Positions 44,687 to 53,652 of a stretch of 64,000 nt of DNA are shown here, in pieces; the stretch's first letter is position 1, and every line of letters begins with the position of its first letter. This stretch comes from Clostridiales bacterium COT073_COT-073 (lineage in GTDB: Bacteria > Bacillota > Clostridia > Lachnospirales > Vallitaleaceae). The notes beneath the pieces are model-generated. The model searched no databases, was not told the DNA's origin, and was given only the letters and a program-made list of their open reading frames with translations. A program made the translations under genes and the position numbers. The stretch is taken from positions 1 to 64,000 of the forward strand of contig RQYD01000014.1 in assembly GCA_003858485.1 (NCBI GenBank), written 5' to 3'.

Positions 44687-44780
44687 TAATGTTTTAAGTC
44701 CATTAGCAGAAGAGATATCCCAAATATGGAAATATCCGCTAAAACTCTTTTTGTAATGTTTTAAGCCCATTAGCAAAAGA
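44687..44780 (+). repeat. 27-bp direct repeat downstream of tRNA-Thr
   Basis: 44687-44713 and 44754-44780 differ at two positions (TAATGTTTTAAGYCCATTAG, then CARAAGA). The spacing is 67 bp. Nothing else is seen between the tRNA terminator and 44976. Confidence 0.75.
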
Positions 44781-44975
44781 TCGGGCAGCCAAGGGATCTG
44801 ACCGAGTGGAGAGATTGTTATGCGGCAGATGATTGATAAAATCATCCCATCAGGGCATGAGCAGCACAAAGCTCAAGATTTTATAAGGGAGAAACGACAG
44901 TAGACTGGCGCTTGAGGTTAAGTGAAACAAAATAAGCAAACAGGCTATAGCCAATATAGAAATGAGGAACGGAAA

Positions 44976-45824
44976 ATGAAATGGGGTTGTAACTATTCAA
45001 AAGCATTGATGCAACTACTAAGAGAGATGAAATTACCGGAACTTAATTATATCAAAGCCGGTGCCTTTGGCGATTATGATCTGGAGGAGGCATTTGCGGA
45101 AAGACCGTTGTTGCTTCATGGTTTTGGCTGGTATGAGCGGCTGGGGATGGATTTTGCGAAAGCAGAAATTCCAAGGATCTTTGGCGGCAGTTTGGCCAAA
45201 GCCATTAAGCGGATGAATGAATTGGCTTATTATTATGAAAGTCCGCATTTGGCTTTTCATTGCCTGGCTTACGCGGAAGATATGGAAGACTTTAGCGGGA
45301 CGGAAGCAGAGAAAAATAAGCAGCTTTATCACCGCCTGAAAGAAAATATAGTTTTTTTCAAAGAAAGGCTGGAAGTTCCGCTTTTAATAGAAAACATTGA
45401 TTATTGCCCATTTTATGATCAAATGAACCAAAAACTCAATCAGAAGTATCCGGTGCAGCCGGAGGTGATCTCCGGTTTGGTGGAAGAAACCGGCATTGGC
45501 TTTTTGTTTGATTTATCGCATGCCCGGGTATCGGCTGCCCATTTGGGGATGGATGTTTTGGAGTATTGCCAAAAATTACCACTGCATAAAACAGTTGAGC
45601 TTCACTTATCGGGCAGCAGGGTCCATCCGGAGTATGGCAGAATTGATGTGCATCAGGAGATGGATGAGGAAGATTATCAGTTAATTGAAAGATTATTTAA
45701 GGAAAATGTGCCGGAGTATATTACTTTAGAATATGGATTTCCTAAGGATGGTGGGGAGAGGATGACCTCAGCAGAAGCGATCTTGCGGCAAATGAAACAG
45801 CTGCAGGAAATTTTTGGATCGTAA
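44976..45824 (+). CDS. DUF692/MNIO-type TIM-barrel enzyme
   Basis: 282 residues. LLLHGFGW, FHCLAYAED, LLIENIDYC, GFLFDLSHARVSAAHLGMD, ELHLSG, RIDVHQ and YITLEYG follow in order the His/Glu/Asp metal-ligand motifs of the DUF692 family. These multinuclear non-haem iron oxidases (MbnB, TglH) modify cysteines of ribosomal peptides. No precursor with Cys repeats and no MbnC-type partner is adjacent. The ATG at 44976 follows GAGGAACGG; an upstream GTG at 44922 would add 18 residues. It is followed 21 bp later by a 69-residue basic protein. Confidence 0.75.
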   Translation: MKWGCNYSKALMQLLREMKLPELNYIKAGAFGDYDLEEAFAERPLLLHGFGWYERLGMDFAKAEIPRIFGGSLAKAIKRMNELAYYYESPHLAFHCLAYAEDMEDFSGTEAEKNKQLYHRLKENIVFFKERLEVPLLIENIDYCPFYDQMNQKLNQKYPVQPEVISGLVEETGIGFLFDLSHARVSAAHLGMDVLEYCQKLPLHKTVELHLSGSRVHPEYGRIDVHQEMDEEDYQLIERLFKENVPEYITLEYGFPKDGGERMTSAEAILRQMKQLQEIFGS

Positions 45825-45845
45825 TCAAAGCACACAGGAGGAGAT

Positions 45846-46055
45846 ATGGGAATTTTAGACTGGTTTAGAGGTGTTAAGATTTCAAAATTAAAAAAAGACA
45901 ATATGACAAAGGCTAAAAGAATAAAAGATCTGGAAAAAATATGCCAGAAGCAGGATCAATCAATTAACCGTTTGATGTCAGATGGATTAAGGCATGGAAG
46001 TACTTTGGCTGCTAAATATATGGCAGACAAGAAAAAGCAATTAAGAGGAAAATAA
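45846..46055 (+). CDS. small basic protein downstream of the MNIO-like gene
   Basis: 69 residues, rich in Lys and Arg, with one Cys (KICQK). Helical N-terminal half, then SDGLRHGSTLAAKYMADKKK. Strong SD AGGAGGAGAT. I do not recognise the family. A single internal Cys and no leader-core division make a RiPP precursor unlikely, but it is co-oriented and close to the MNIO-like gene. Confidence 0.65.
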   Translation: MGILDWFRGVKISKLKKDNMTKAKRIKDLEKICQKQDQSINRLMSDGLRHGSTLAAKYMADKKKQLRGK

Positions 46056-46118
46056 ATTTTCAAGATCGCTTATTCTTAAGAGATCGGAAAAATCTTCAGG
46101 AAAACGAAAGGACAGAAA

Positions 46119-47066
46119 ATGATTTATTTAGCAGAAGTAAAAGAGGGAGAGCGGATCCAGGAAGTATATTTATGTGTGACCAAGCAGGTATTGAAAACCC
46201 GGGCCGGTAAGACATACTATTCCATGACCTTGCAAGATAAAAGCGGGATGATAGATGCCAAGATCTGGGATTTGACGGATGCGGTCGGTCATTTTGAGGC
46301 GGGCGATTTCATTAAGATCGATGGTTCGGTGGTTAGCTTTCAAAATGCCAATCAGCTGAACGTCCGGAGAGTGCGGCGAAGCGAAGAAGGAGAATATGAC
46401 CCGGCCAATTATATCCCAACGACCAAAAAGAATACGGAGGAAATGTATCAACAGTTTTTAGGTTATGTCAAAAGTCTGAAAAATCCATATGTAAGAGGGC
46501 TGGCGGAGGAATTTTTTGTTAAGGATATTGATTTTATAAAACGCTTTAAAAAGCATACAGCCGCTAAAACCGTCCATCATAATTTTCAGGGTGGCTTACT
46601 GGAACACACTTTGGGTATTTTAAGAACCTGTGATTTTTTAGCCGGACAATATGAGCTGCTGGACCGGGATGTATTAATGATTGGGGCAATGCTTCATGAC
46701 ATTGGCAAAATGCAGGAATTGTCCGATTTTCCGCTGGTCGATTATACCGATGAGGGAAATTTGGTAGGACATATTGTTATCGGGGTGCAATGGATCAATG
46801 AGAAAATAAAGCTGATTCCAGGTTTTCCGATAGATTTGGCCAATATTATCCGGCATATGGTACTTTCTCATCATGGTGAACTGGAATATGGTTCACCTAA
46901 AAAACCGGCAATTATTGAGGCGGTGGTGCTGCATTATGCCGATAATATAGATGCTAAGATCATGACTTTTCAAACATTGCTGGAGGAGAGTGAGCAGGAG
47001 GACAATTGGATCGGTTATTCTAAATTGTTTGACAGTATGATTCGCCGAACCAGATATAAAAAATAA
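46119..47066 (+). CDS. yhaM: 3'-5' exoribonuclease YhaM
   Basis: 315 residues. An N-terminal OB fold (about 1-95: GKTYYSMTLQDKSGMIDAKI) is followed by an HD hydrolase domain (about 155-290: HHNFQGGLLEHTLGIL, GAMLHDIGKM, VLSHHGELEYGSP). YhaM trims RNA 3' ends in Firmicutes and is cytoplasmic. All HD metal ligands are present. SD AAAGGA. Confidence 0.92.
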   Translation: MIYLAEVKEGERIQEVYLCVTKQVLKTRAGKTYYSMTLQDKSGMIDAKIWDLTDAVGHFEAGDFIKIDGSVVSFQNANQLNVRRVRRSEEGEYDPANYIPTTKKNTEEMYQQFLGYVKSLKNPYVRGLAEEFFVKDIDFIKRFKKHTAAKTVHHNFQGGLLEHTLGILRTCDFLAGQYELLDRDVLMIGAMLHDIGKMQELSDFPLVDYTDEGNLVGHIVIGVQWINEKIKLIPGFPIDLANIIRHMVLSHHGELEYGSPKKPAIIEAVVLHYADNIDAKIMTFQTLLEESEQEDNWIGYSKLFDSMIRRTRYKK

Positions 47067-47154
47067 GAGTTTTGAGAGTATAATTTTTACTTACAGCAGT
47101 TGGACTTGGTAAGGATGAAGAACAAATGGTTTAAGCTAAGAAATAGGAGTGAGT

Positions 47155-47436
47155 ATGAATTTCTCAATTTTAAAAGACATTATTTTGGAGCTGCGGGAAG
47201 TGAGAAGGGAATATGAGGAATTAGCCAAAAGACATACAGAAGAAAGACAGCAATTTCATAGGGAATGTAAAGAAAGAGAAGCGCTGAGGCGTAAAGCAGA
47301 AATGAAACGCAAGAAGGAGCTGGAAAAGGAAGAACGCAAACAAATGCCAAAGGCTGCCAAAACTGCTCAGAAAGGCACCGGGAAAAAGTCCGCTGCCTCA
47401 AAATCAGGACAAAAATCAAGTAAAAAACAAGATTAA
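47155..47436 (+). CDS. small charged coiled-coil protein
   Basis: 93 residues. Residues about 5-65 form a continuous Glu/Lys/Arg heptad-like helix; the tail is Lys/Ala/Ser rich and histone-like. No hydrophobic segment. The ATG at 47155 follows AGGAGTGAG. Function unknown; it may bind nucleic acid through the basic tail. Confidence 0.6.
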   Translation: MNFSILKDIILELREVRREYEELAKRHTEERQQFHRECKEREALRRKAEMKRKKELEKEERKQMPKAAKTAQKGTGKKSAASKSGQKSSKKQD

Positions 47437-47554
47437 GAGACGGCGCCATTAGCATCAATTGGTGAAAGATCATTGATGCTGATGGCGGATGTTTTAATAG
47501 AGAAATTCTGGAAGTAGGGCAGTTGATTGGATTGAAGTAGTATGGGAGAAATAT

Positions 47555-49015
47555 ATGAAAAAAATAATACCGGTTATGAAAAATCAAGATATTATCATGA
47601 CGATTCAGGATATTTCGGCAGAAGGAGAGGGGATCGGTAAATATGAAGGTTATACCCTCTTTGTACCAAAAGCCTTGCCTGGTGAAACCATAAAAGCCAG
47701 GGTTTTAAAGGTCAAAGGCAATTTTGGTTATGCCAAAGTTGAGGAATTGCTGGAACCCTCTGCTGCCAGGCAGGAAGCGGATTGCCCGGCTGGACCGCTA
47801 TGCGGCGGCTGTACTTTACAGCACATCAAATATGAAGAAACACTGAAAATAAAACAAAAGCAAATTCAGGACTGCCTTGAGCGAATTGGCGGTTTGACAG
47901 GAATAGAGGTCATGCCGGTGCTGGGGATGGCAATTCCTATGCATTATCGTAATAAAGTTCAATATCCGATTCGGCAAGGCAAAAACGGCGCAGCTCAAAT
48001 CGGTTTTTTTGCGCCTAATTCACATCGGATCATTGAAGCGCCAACCTGCTGCCAGCAGGACCCGCACACCGATCTGATCTTGCAGACGATTCGTCAGATG
48101 ATGGCCAAGCATAATATTACCGCTTATCAGGAGGAAACCGGCCGGGGCCTGTTTCGCCATTGTGTGATTCGAAAATCCGCTCTGCATAAGAATTTCCATC
48201 TTACTTTGGTGATCAATGCCAAGAGCATTTCTCCCAATATTAAAAATGCGATCATTGAAACCTTTGCCGGTGACCCGCAAATATCAGGAGTCAGCATTAA
48301 TTTTCATACCGAAAAGAATAATGTGATCATGGGTCGGCAAACCGAGTGCATTTTGGGTGAACAATATGTTGAAGATTATATCGGCAAATATAAGTTTTTA
48401 ATTTCGCCCAATTCGTTTTTTCAAATTAATTCGGCGATGACCGAAGTCCTATACCAAAAGGCCTTGGAATATGCTAGTTTGACCGGCCGGGAAAGAGTAT
48501 TTGACCTTTATTGCGGTATCGGTACGATCTCTCTTTTTTTAGCGGAAAAAGCCAAAGAAGTGATCGGCGTTGAAATCGTGCCGGAAGCAATTGCCGATGC
48601 CAGGGAAAATGCCAAGCGAAACGGTATAGAAAATGCAGAATTTTATGTTGGCAAAGCGGAAGAAGTTTTTCCCAAGCTTTATGCCGAGGGCAGGGGAGCG
48701 GATGTGATCGTGGTTGATCCACCGCGCAAAGGCTTAGAGCCGGCGGTGATTGAAACTATTCGCCAAATGCAGCCGGAAAGAGTGGTTTATGTATCCTGTA
48801 ATCCGGCAACGCTGGCCAGGGATTTAAAGCTGTTTGTGGGCGAAGAGAAGGAAGAGGAAAGAGAAGGTTCAGTTTTGACCGGCAGTCAAGGTCAAGAGAG
48901 CAGTTTGGCTACAGGGAAAAAATTGGCCAGGTATCAGGTCATGAAAGTGCAAGGGGTGGATATGTTTGCCAGAGGTGGGCATGTGGAAACGGTGTGTTTA
49001 CTGGTGAAGGTATAG
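47555..49015 (+). CDS. rlmD: 23S rRNA (uracil-5-)-methyltransferase, RlmD/RlmCD type
   Basis: 486 residues. A TRAM domain (about 10-68) precedes 4Fe-4S cysteines (CPAGPLCGGC), the SAM-binding FDLYCGIGTISLFL and the nucleophile motif VYVSCNPATLARDL. It methylates U1939/U747-type sites. It is longer than usual because of a 25-30 residue polar insertion (EEKEEEREGS and following) just before the final YQVMKVQGVDMF strand. The start is an ATG with a weak SD (GGGAGAA). Confidence 0.9.
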   Translation: MKKIIPVMKNQDIIMTIQDISAEGEGIGKYEGYTLFVPKALPGETIKARVLKVKGNFGYAKVEELLEPSAARQEADCPAGPLCGGCTLQHIKYEETLKIKQKQIQDCLERIGGLTGIEVMPVLGMAIPMHYRNKVQYPIRQGKNGAAQIGFFAPNSHRIIEAPTCCQQDPHTDLILQTIRQMMAKHNITAYQEETGRGLFRHCVIRKSALHKNFHLTLVINAKSISPNIKNAIIETFAGDPQISGVSINFHTEKNNVIMGRQTECILGEQYVEDYIGKYKFLISPNSFFQINSAMTEVLYQKALEYASLTGRERVFDLYCGIGTISLFLAEKAKEVIGVEIVPEAIADARENAKRNGIENAEFYVGKAEEVFPKLYAEGRGADVIVVDPPRKGLEPAVIETIRQMQPERVVYVSCNPATLARDLKLFVGEEKEEEREGSVLTGSQGQESSLATGKKLARYQVMKVQGVDMFARGGHVETVCLLVKV

Positions 49016-49183
49016 AATATAGTGTCAGCGCTGTTTACAAAAGGATAAGAAACTTAGTTGTTACAAAATTTTCAACAACTGTGTCAGATGGGAAAAATAT
49101 TAAGATGATTGCTATAAAGACAAAAAAAGAAAAACTGACACCATTGGTGACACAATTGATTTATCAAGCAGGTGATAAATAAA

Positions 49184-49727
49184 ATGCAAGGAAAAAAGAA
49201 ACTATTGTGCAGCTTTATGATACTATTTAGCATTTTGCTTTACAGTGACATGAGCACTGTATTGGCTAATGGTTTGCTGAATTATGAGGACATAAATAGA
49301 CAGATAAAAAAAGATGTGGCAGAAAATCATATTCCGGGGATGGCAGTTATTGTAGTAGATAAGAACAATACCTTATTTACTGGTTTATATGGTGATTGTC
49401 AAAGTGCGGATACACCGTTTATTATTGGCTCGATGAGTAAATCGTTTACTGCCTTGGCCATCATGCAACTAGTAGAGGACAATAAGATAGAATTGGAGGC
49501 GTCGATATTGGAATATATCGATGTGTCTGATTGGTTTTACGAAAACACCGATCAAGGTTTTATGGTTATTTGTCAGGGATTTGACTCTGGTGATATATTT
49601 GAATGGAATCGCTTTGGTAATGGTGGGAGCATATAAGGTTGTTTGGTATAGAAAAGGGATTGCTGGTTTTTTGGGAGTCTTGGTAGTGTGCAAAACATCC
49701 GACTTTCCAACATTTTCAAAGAAATGA
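49184..49727 (+). pseudogene. broken beta-lactamase-family serine hydrolase
   Basis: The frame starts as a secreted class C-like serine hydrolase: signal peptide, then DVAENHIPGMAVIVVDKNN and the active-site SMSKSF (SxxK). It loses homology after about residue 115 and stops at 49636. A second frame (to 49727) carries a membrane-like tail (LVIYLNGIALVMVGAY). This looks like a gene with a large internal deletion plus frameshift. The 168 bp before it hold no convincing gene. Confidence 0.7.
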
Positions 49728-49747
49728 AAAAGGAGATGACCTTCGCT

Positions 49748-50668
49748 ATGCAAAACAATTTATTTTACAGCTTAAATGATGAACTAAAGAAAAAATTCGG
49801 AACGAAGATTATCAAACTTTCTTTGGATGGTGGTTTTACCTGCCCCAATCGGGATGGGAAATGTGGGATGCGGGGCTGTATTTTCTGCTCGGAAATGGGC
49901 GCGGGAGAATATGCGGGAAGTCGGAAACTTTCTATTCATCAGCAGATGTGTGAACAGATTGCGTTATTACGGCCTAAATGGCCAAAGGCGAAATACATTG
50001 CTTATTTTCAAAATTTCACCAATACCTATGCTTCGGTGCAAACCTTGCGAGAACTTTATGAGGAAGCACTCCGTTTTGAGGATGTGGTTGGACTGGCGAT
50101 TGCCACACGTCCGGATTGTCTGGACAATGAAATCCTGTGTTTACTGGAAGAATATAATAGGAAGACTTTTCTTTGGGTTGAATTGGGGCTGCAAAGCATA
50201 CATAAGAGAACAGCCGAATTTATTCGCCGCGGGTATGAGCTGCCTGTCTTTGATGAAGCGATGCAGGCATTAAATCAACGTCAGATTCGCACGGTGGTAC
50301 ATCTGATTTTGAATTTGCCGAACGAAAGTCTTGAGGACATGGAAGCTTCTCTTCGTCATGTTTGTAACTCTGGTATTTGGGGAATTAAATTGCAAATGCT
50401 CAATGTCCTTCGCCATACGGATTTAGCCATTTATTATGAGAAAAAGCCTTTCTATCTGCGCTCGGCGGAGGAATACATTGTGCTTATCAGCTATTTGCTG
50501 ACCCAAATCCCGGCACACATTGTCATTCACCGCCTAACAGGAGATGGCGACAAGAAGGATTTAATTGCCCCAAGATGGATTCTAAATAAACGCTATGTTC
50601 TAAATGGGATTCAGCGTTATATGAGAGAACAGGGGCTTTATCAGGGGAAATGTATTGGGGGAGGATGA
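49748..50668 (+). CDS. TIGR01212-type radical SAM protein (YtqA/YhcC)
   Basis: 306 residues. The radical SAM cluster motif is CGMRGCIFC with the family spacing; SLDGGFTCPNRDG precedes it and LGLQSIHKRTAEFIRRGY and VVHLILNLPNE follow. Relatives are implicated in tRNA modification or are uncharacterised. The ATG at 49748 has AGGAG 12 nt upstream; an ATG at 49736 is too close to it. Confidence 0.85.
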   Translation: MQNNLFYSLNDELKKKFGTKIIKLSLDGGFTCPNRDGKCGMRGCIFCSEMGAGEYAGSRKLSIHQQMCEQIALLRPKWPKAKYIAYFQNFTNTYASVQTLRELYEEALRFEDVVGLAIATRPDCLDNEILCLLEEYNRKTFLWVELGLQSIHKRTAEFIRRGYELPVFDEAMQALNQRQIRTVVHLILNLPNESLEDMEASLRHVCNSGIWGIKLQMLNVLRHTDLAIYYEKKPFYLRSAEEYIVLISYLLTQIPAHIVIHRLTGDGDKKDLIAPRWILNKRYVLNGIQRYMREQGLYQGKCIGGG

Positions 50669-51050
50669 GGTTTTATATAGAGGTGGGAAAAGTTATTATA
50701 GTATCGAGAGCTGGGGAACGGGCATTCAGAGGATGTTTAGTTCTTGCAGAGAATATGGGATCAGAGAACCGGAATTACTGGAGATTGGCGATAGCTTTAG
50801 GAGAATGACCCCACAAGATAAAATATTAGTTTTTTGCGAGGTGCCAAGAAGCAAGAACGAAATTGTTACTTATCTGGGCTATAAAGATTCAAGACATTTT
50901 ACAAAGGAATTCATGAAGCCTTTGCTTGAAACGGGGAAACTGGTAATGACAATACCGGATAAACCAAACAGCAAAAATCAAAAATATGTGCTAAACAAAT
51001 TGAAGGGAGAGCATTTGCATAGTGATGGTTTTTATTCGTATGACAAATAA
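50655..51050 (+). pseudogene. C-terminal fragment of an AlbA_2/HATPase_c_4-type protein
   Basis: The open frame contains YYSIESWGTGIQRMFSSCREYG, the end of an HATPase_c_4 domain, then a winged-helix-like segment. It lacks the N-terminal AlbA_2 domain and any SD-supported start, and overlaps the radical SAM stop. It is the tail of a gene related to the intact one at 52060, though the sequences are clearly diverged. Confidence 0.65.
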
Positions 51051-51166
51051 TCCAAAGATTAAGCAAATGGAAATATCAAAAAAAATAGATATAGCAATGG
51101 CTTGTCATAATTTGATATGCCTTTAGACAGAATCTTTTAATATCAAGTAAAATGGAGGAGGTAACT

Positions 51167-51787
51167 ATGTACCTATTAGAATGGCTGGAGGGCGATAAAA
51201 GGCAGGTAGTTGGTATCTTTGACAGCATGGAAAACGGGCGAGAGTTTATGCGCAAAGTACCGGGCTATCGTTTGGAAATTACGGAGGAAGATGATTTTAG
51301 CTTTGAGGATGAATGGATTGAATATGTGAAACTTCCGGATATTGCGATGATTGAGTATAAGGACTATCAAGTTCCGATCAGCCGGTTTTCTTTTGAAAAT
51401 GATATCATAGTGGTATGGATTGAGCTGGATCATTTGGATGCTGTGCCTTTGCAGAGTAAAATGGATTCCGGACATTGTGAAAAGAGAGCGGATCAAAAGA
51501 AAGTAGCGACCGGTGCGACTCGTGTTGATGCCTATTCCATTAATAATGAAGAAGTAGAGGATTATGTTACAAGGCGAGAGGTGCAGTTTAAAAAATGTGT
51601 GGCACTTTCGCAGAAATTGGGCTATGATATAAGCAGAGAATGCTTTGGTTCGGAAGATGGAGAAGTGATTTTTATTCGGAAAAAAGATGCCAAAGAAAAG
51701 GAACGCTGGCACTTTCTTACCCATATGGATCCGCTTTTTGTAGAGATGGATATGGAAAAGGAACTGCCGGAACTTTTGAAGTGGTAG
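51167..51787 (+). CDS. uncharacterised protein with a truncated copy downstream
   Basis: 206 residues, acidic, soluble. It opens MYLLEWLEGDKRQVVGIFDS and contains two hydrophobic-strand clusters around 55-90. No family recognised. Strong SD GGAGGAGG. Its first 13 codons and SD are repeated at 53557-53612 after the AlbA_2 gene. Confidence 0.65.
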   Translation: MYLLEWLEGDKRQVVGIFDSMENGREFMRKVPGYRLEITEEDDFSFEDEWIEYVKLPDIAMIEYKDYQVPISRFSFENDIIVVWIELDHLDAVPLQSKMDSGHCEKRADQKKVATGATRVDAYSINNEEVEDYVTRREVQFKKCVALSQKLGYDISRECFGSEDGEVIFIRKKDAKEKERWHFLTHMDPLFVEMDMEKELPELLKW

Positions 51788-51845
51788 GAGTGATAAAAGA
51801 TAGGTGTTCTTTTATGAAAATTTTACATAAGATGGGGGAATGAAA

Positions 51846-52019
51846 ATGAAAGAAAGCGCAGTAGATAAGGAGAAAAAGACACTTAGAGATTTTGCACATA
51901 TTAGTAATCCAGAGATTAGCATTTTCATAGAAAAAATGGATGACATGATACAAATTTATAATCATACTTCAGAAATATACTTTGATAAAGAAAAAATTTA
52001 TTTGGTATCAAGCCTTTAA
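51846..52019 (+). CDS. small acidic ORF ahead of the AlbA_2 gene
   Basis: 57 codons from ATG 51846 (SD GGGGGA) to TAA 52019, encoding a charged helical peptide (MKESAVDKEKKTLRDF). It ends 40 bp before the AlbA_2 start in the same direction. No family recognised; it could be a small partner or a remnant. Confidence 0.45.
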   Translation: MKESAVDKEKKTLRDFAHISNPEISIFIEKMDDMIQIYNHTSEIYFDKEKIYLVSSL

Positions 52020-52059
52020 CCGCATCAATAAGGAGAGCGAATACGAAAGGAGGCAACCA

Positions 52060-53517
52060 GTGAAGCTTACAGATATGACAATTGAAGAAATGTGTACAAC
52101 CACAGAAAAACAGTCATTTGACCGTAAGAGTGCAAAGGTAGATGTGACTGCAATAGCGACTCCAATGATTGCTTTTGCTAATGCAGATGGTGGCCTATTA
52201 GCAATTGGAATTGAAGATAATGGCGAAATAACAGGGATAGATGATTATGTGAAGAATATCAACGAAATACTTCGAGTCGGATATGATTTCTGTCAGCCAT
52301 CTATTTTGGTTGAAAAAGAAACAGTAGAGTGCATGGATAAGTATGGAAAGGAAAATCATATTTTGCTTTTAAAGATTCCGCAAAGTCCCGATATCCATGT
52401 AAATCATAGAGATGAAGCGTTTCTGCGAGTTGGGGATAAGTCGAAAAAGCTTACCTTTGAGGAGCGCATGGAGCTTATGTATTCGAAAGGAATGCGTTTT
52501 TATGAAGATGAACCGGTGTATGGAAGTACTTTGGATGATATTGATATGGATTTTGTTGCCAAGTATTGTGAGAAAATTGGCTATGGAAAAACACCGGAAG
52601 AATATATCAGACAGAACAAGGACTACATTGTAAATGTTGCCGGTCGTCAAGAGATGAGCGGTGCCGCAATCATGATGTTTGGAAAAGACCCACAGCGATT
52701 TTTTCCAAGGTCAAGAGTTCGTTTTATTCGATATGAAGGTACAGAAGCAAAAGTTGGAGCAGAAATGAATGTGATTAAGGACAAGATATTTAGAGGGCGT
52801 ATTCTTGACTTGGTGGAGCAGACAATTGAATATGTACGAACTCAGATAAAAGAGCATACATATCTTGGACCGGAGGCTCGTTTTGTGACAGAGCCGGAAT
52901 ACCCGGAATTTGTATGGAAAGAGATTATTGTAAATGCGATTGCACATCGTGACTATAGTATAAAGGGGACGGATATTCAGATTAAGATGTTTGATGACCA
53001 TATCACGGTGGAAAGCCCTGGAATACTTCCGGGCACAGTGCGCCTTAATAATATGCGTGAAATACACTTTTCACGAAATCCCAAAATGGCGCAGCTTCTT
53101 CATGAATACGAATATGTCAGAGAATTTGGCGAGGGTGTAGATCGGATGTATAGGGAGATGGCAGAAGCAGGTCTTCCGGAACCTGAATACAGAACAGTTG
53201 CTTTTATGGTACATGCGACGATTAGGAATAAAAAGTATCTGGTAGATGAGAAGATTATTAAGTTGAGTTCGGATAATATTTCTAAAGCATCAAATGCCAA
53301 TGTTCCAAAACCTCAAGATGAAGCTTTGAATGAGGCTTTGGAAATAAAAATTCTAATACTTATGAAAAGAGATCCAAAAATTAAGCAAACAGAGATAGCG
53401 AAAGAATTGAAGGTATCCAGAGCAACTGTTCAGAGAGCGATTCAAGTACTGACAGATAAACAGTCAGTGGAACGGGTAGGAGGAAAGCGGTATGGTTCTT
53501 GGAGAGTAAAAGTTTAG
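52060..53517 (+). CDS. AlbA_2/Schlafen-type DNA-binding protein with HATPase_c_4 and winged helix
   Basis: 485 residues. N-terminal AlbA_2 domain (EKQSFDRKSAKVD, IAFANADGGLLAIGIED), central HATPase_c_4 domain (WKEIIVNAIAHRDYS, FGEGVDRMYREM), C-terminal winged helix (TEIAKELKVSRATVQRAIQ). Such proteins occur as transcription regulators and in defence or mobile contexts. The GTG at 52060, 6 nt after AAAGGAGG, is preferred over the TTG at 51982. Confidence 0.8.
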   Translation: MKLTDMTIEEMCTTTEKQSFDRKSAKVDVTAIATPMIAFANADGGLLAIGIEDNGEITGIDDYVKNINEILRVGYDFCQPSILVEKETVECMDKYGKENHILLLKIPQSPDIHVNHRDEAFLRVGDKSKKLTFEERMELMYSKGMRFYEDEPVYGSTLDDIDMDFVAKYCEKIGYGKTPEEYIRQNKDYIVNVAGRQEMSGAAIMMFGKDPQRFFPRSRVRFIRYEGTEAKVGAEMNVIKDKIFRGRILDLVEQTIEYVRTQIKEHTYLGPEARFVTEPEYPEFVWKEIIVNAIAHRDYSIKGTDIQIKMFDDHITVESPGILPGTVRLNNMREIHFSRNPKMAQLLHEYEYVREFGEGVDRMYREMAEAGLPEPEYRTVAFMVHATIRNKKYLVDEKIIKLSSDNISKASNANVPKPQDEALNEALEIKILILMKRDPKIKQTEIAKELKVSRATVQRAIQVLTDKQSVERVGGKRYGSWRVKV

Positions 53518-53556
53518 CGTATTTTCTTTACCTATTTAAATTACCTTAATAGTAAC

Positions 53557-53612
53557 GGAGGGTAAAGCGTGTCCTATTAGAATGGCTGGAAGGGGATAAA
53601 AGGCAGGCGGCT
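53557..53612 (+). pseudogene. 5' fragment duplicated from the gene at 51167
   Basis: An SD-like GGAGGGTAA is followed by CCTATTAGAATGGCTGGAAG and GATAAAAGGCAGG, matching the start of the 51167 gene almost base for base. The ATG is changed to GTG and the frame ends soon after. Confidence 0.8.
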
Positions 53613-53652
53613 GTTTTAATAAAATTCTTACACTAATTATGGAGGTAAAACG

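Noticed and set aside
44540-44869. Minus-strand open frame of 109 codons across the tRNA region
   Set aside because: It reads the complement of tRNA-Thr and its terminator; the tRNA fold and promoter are clear, so the frame is an artefact.
48994-49182. 62-codon frame overlapping the end of the methyltransferase gene
   Set aside because: No SD, overlaps rlmD and shows no recognisable family; possibly a scrap of a lost regulator, but unsupported.
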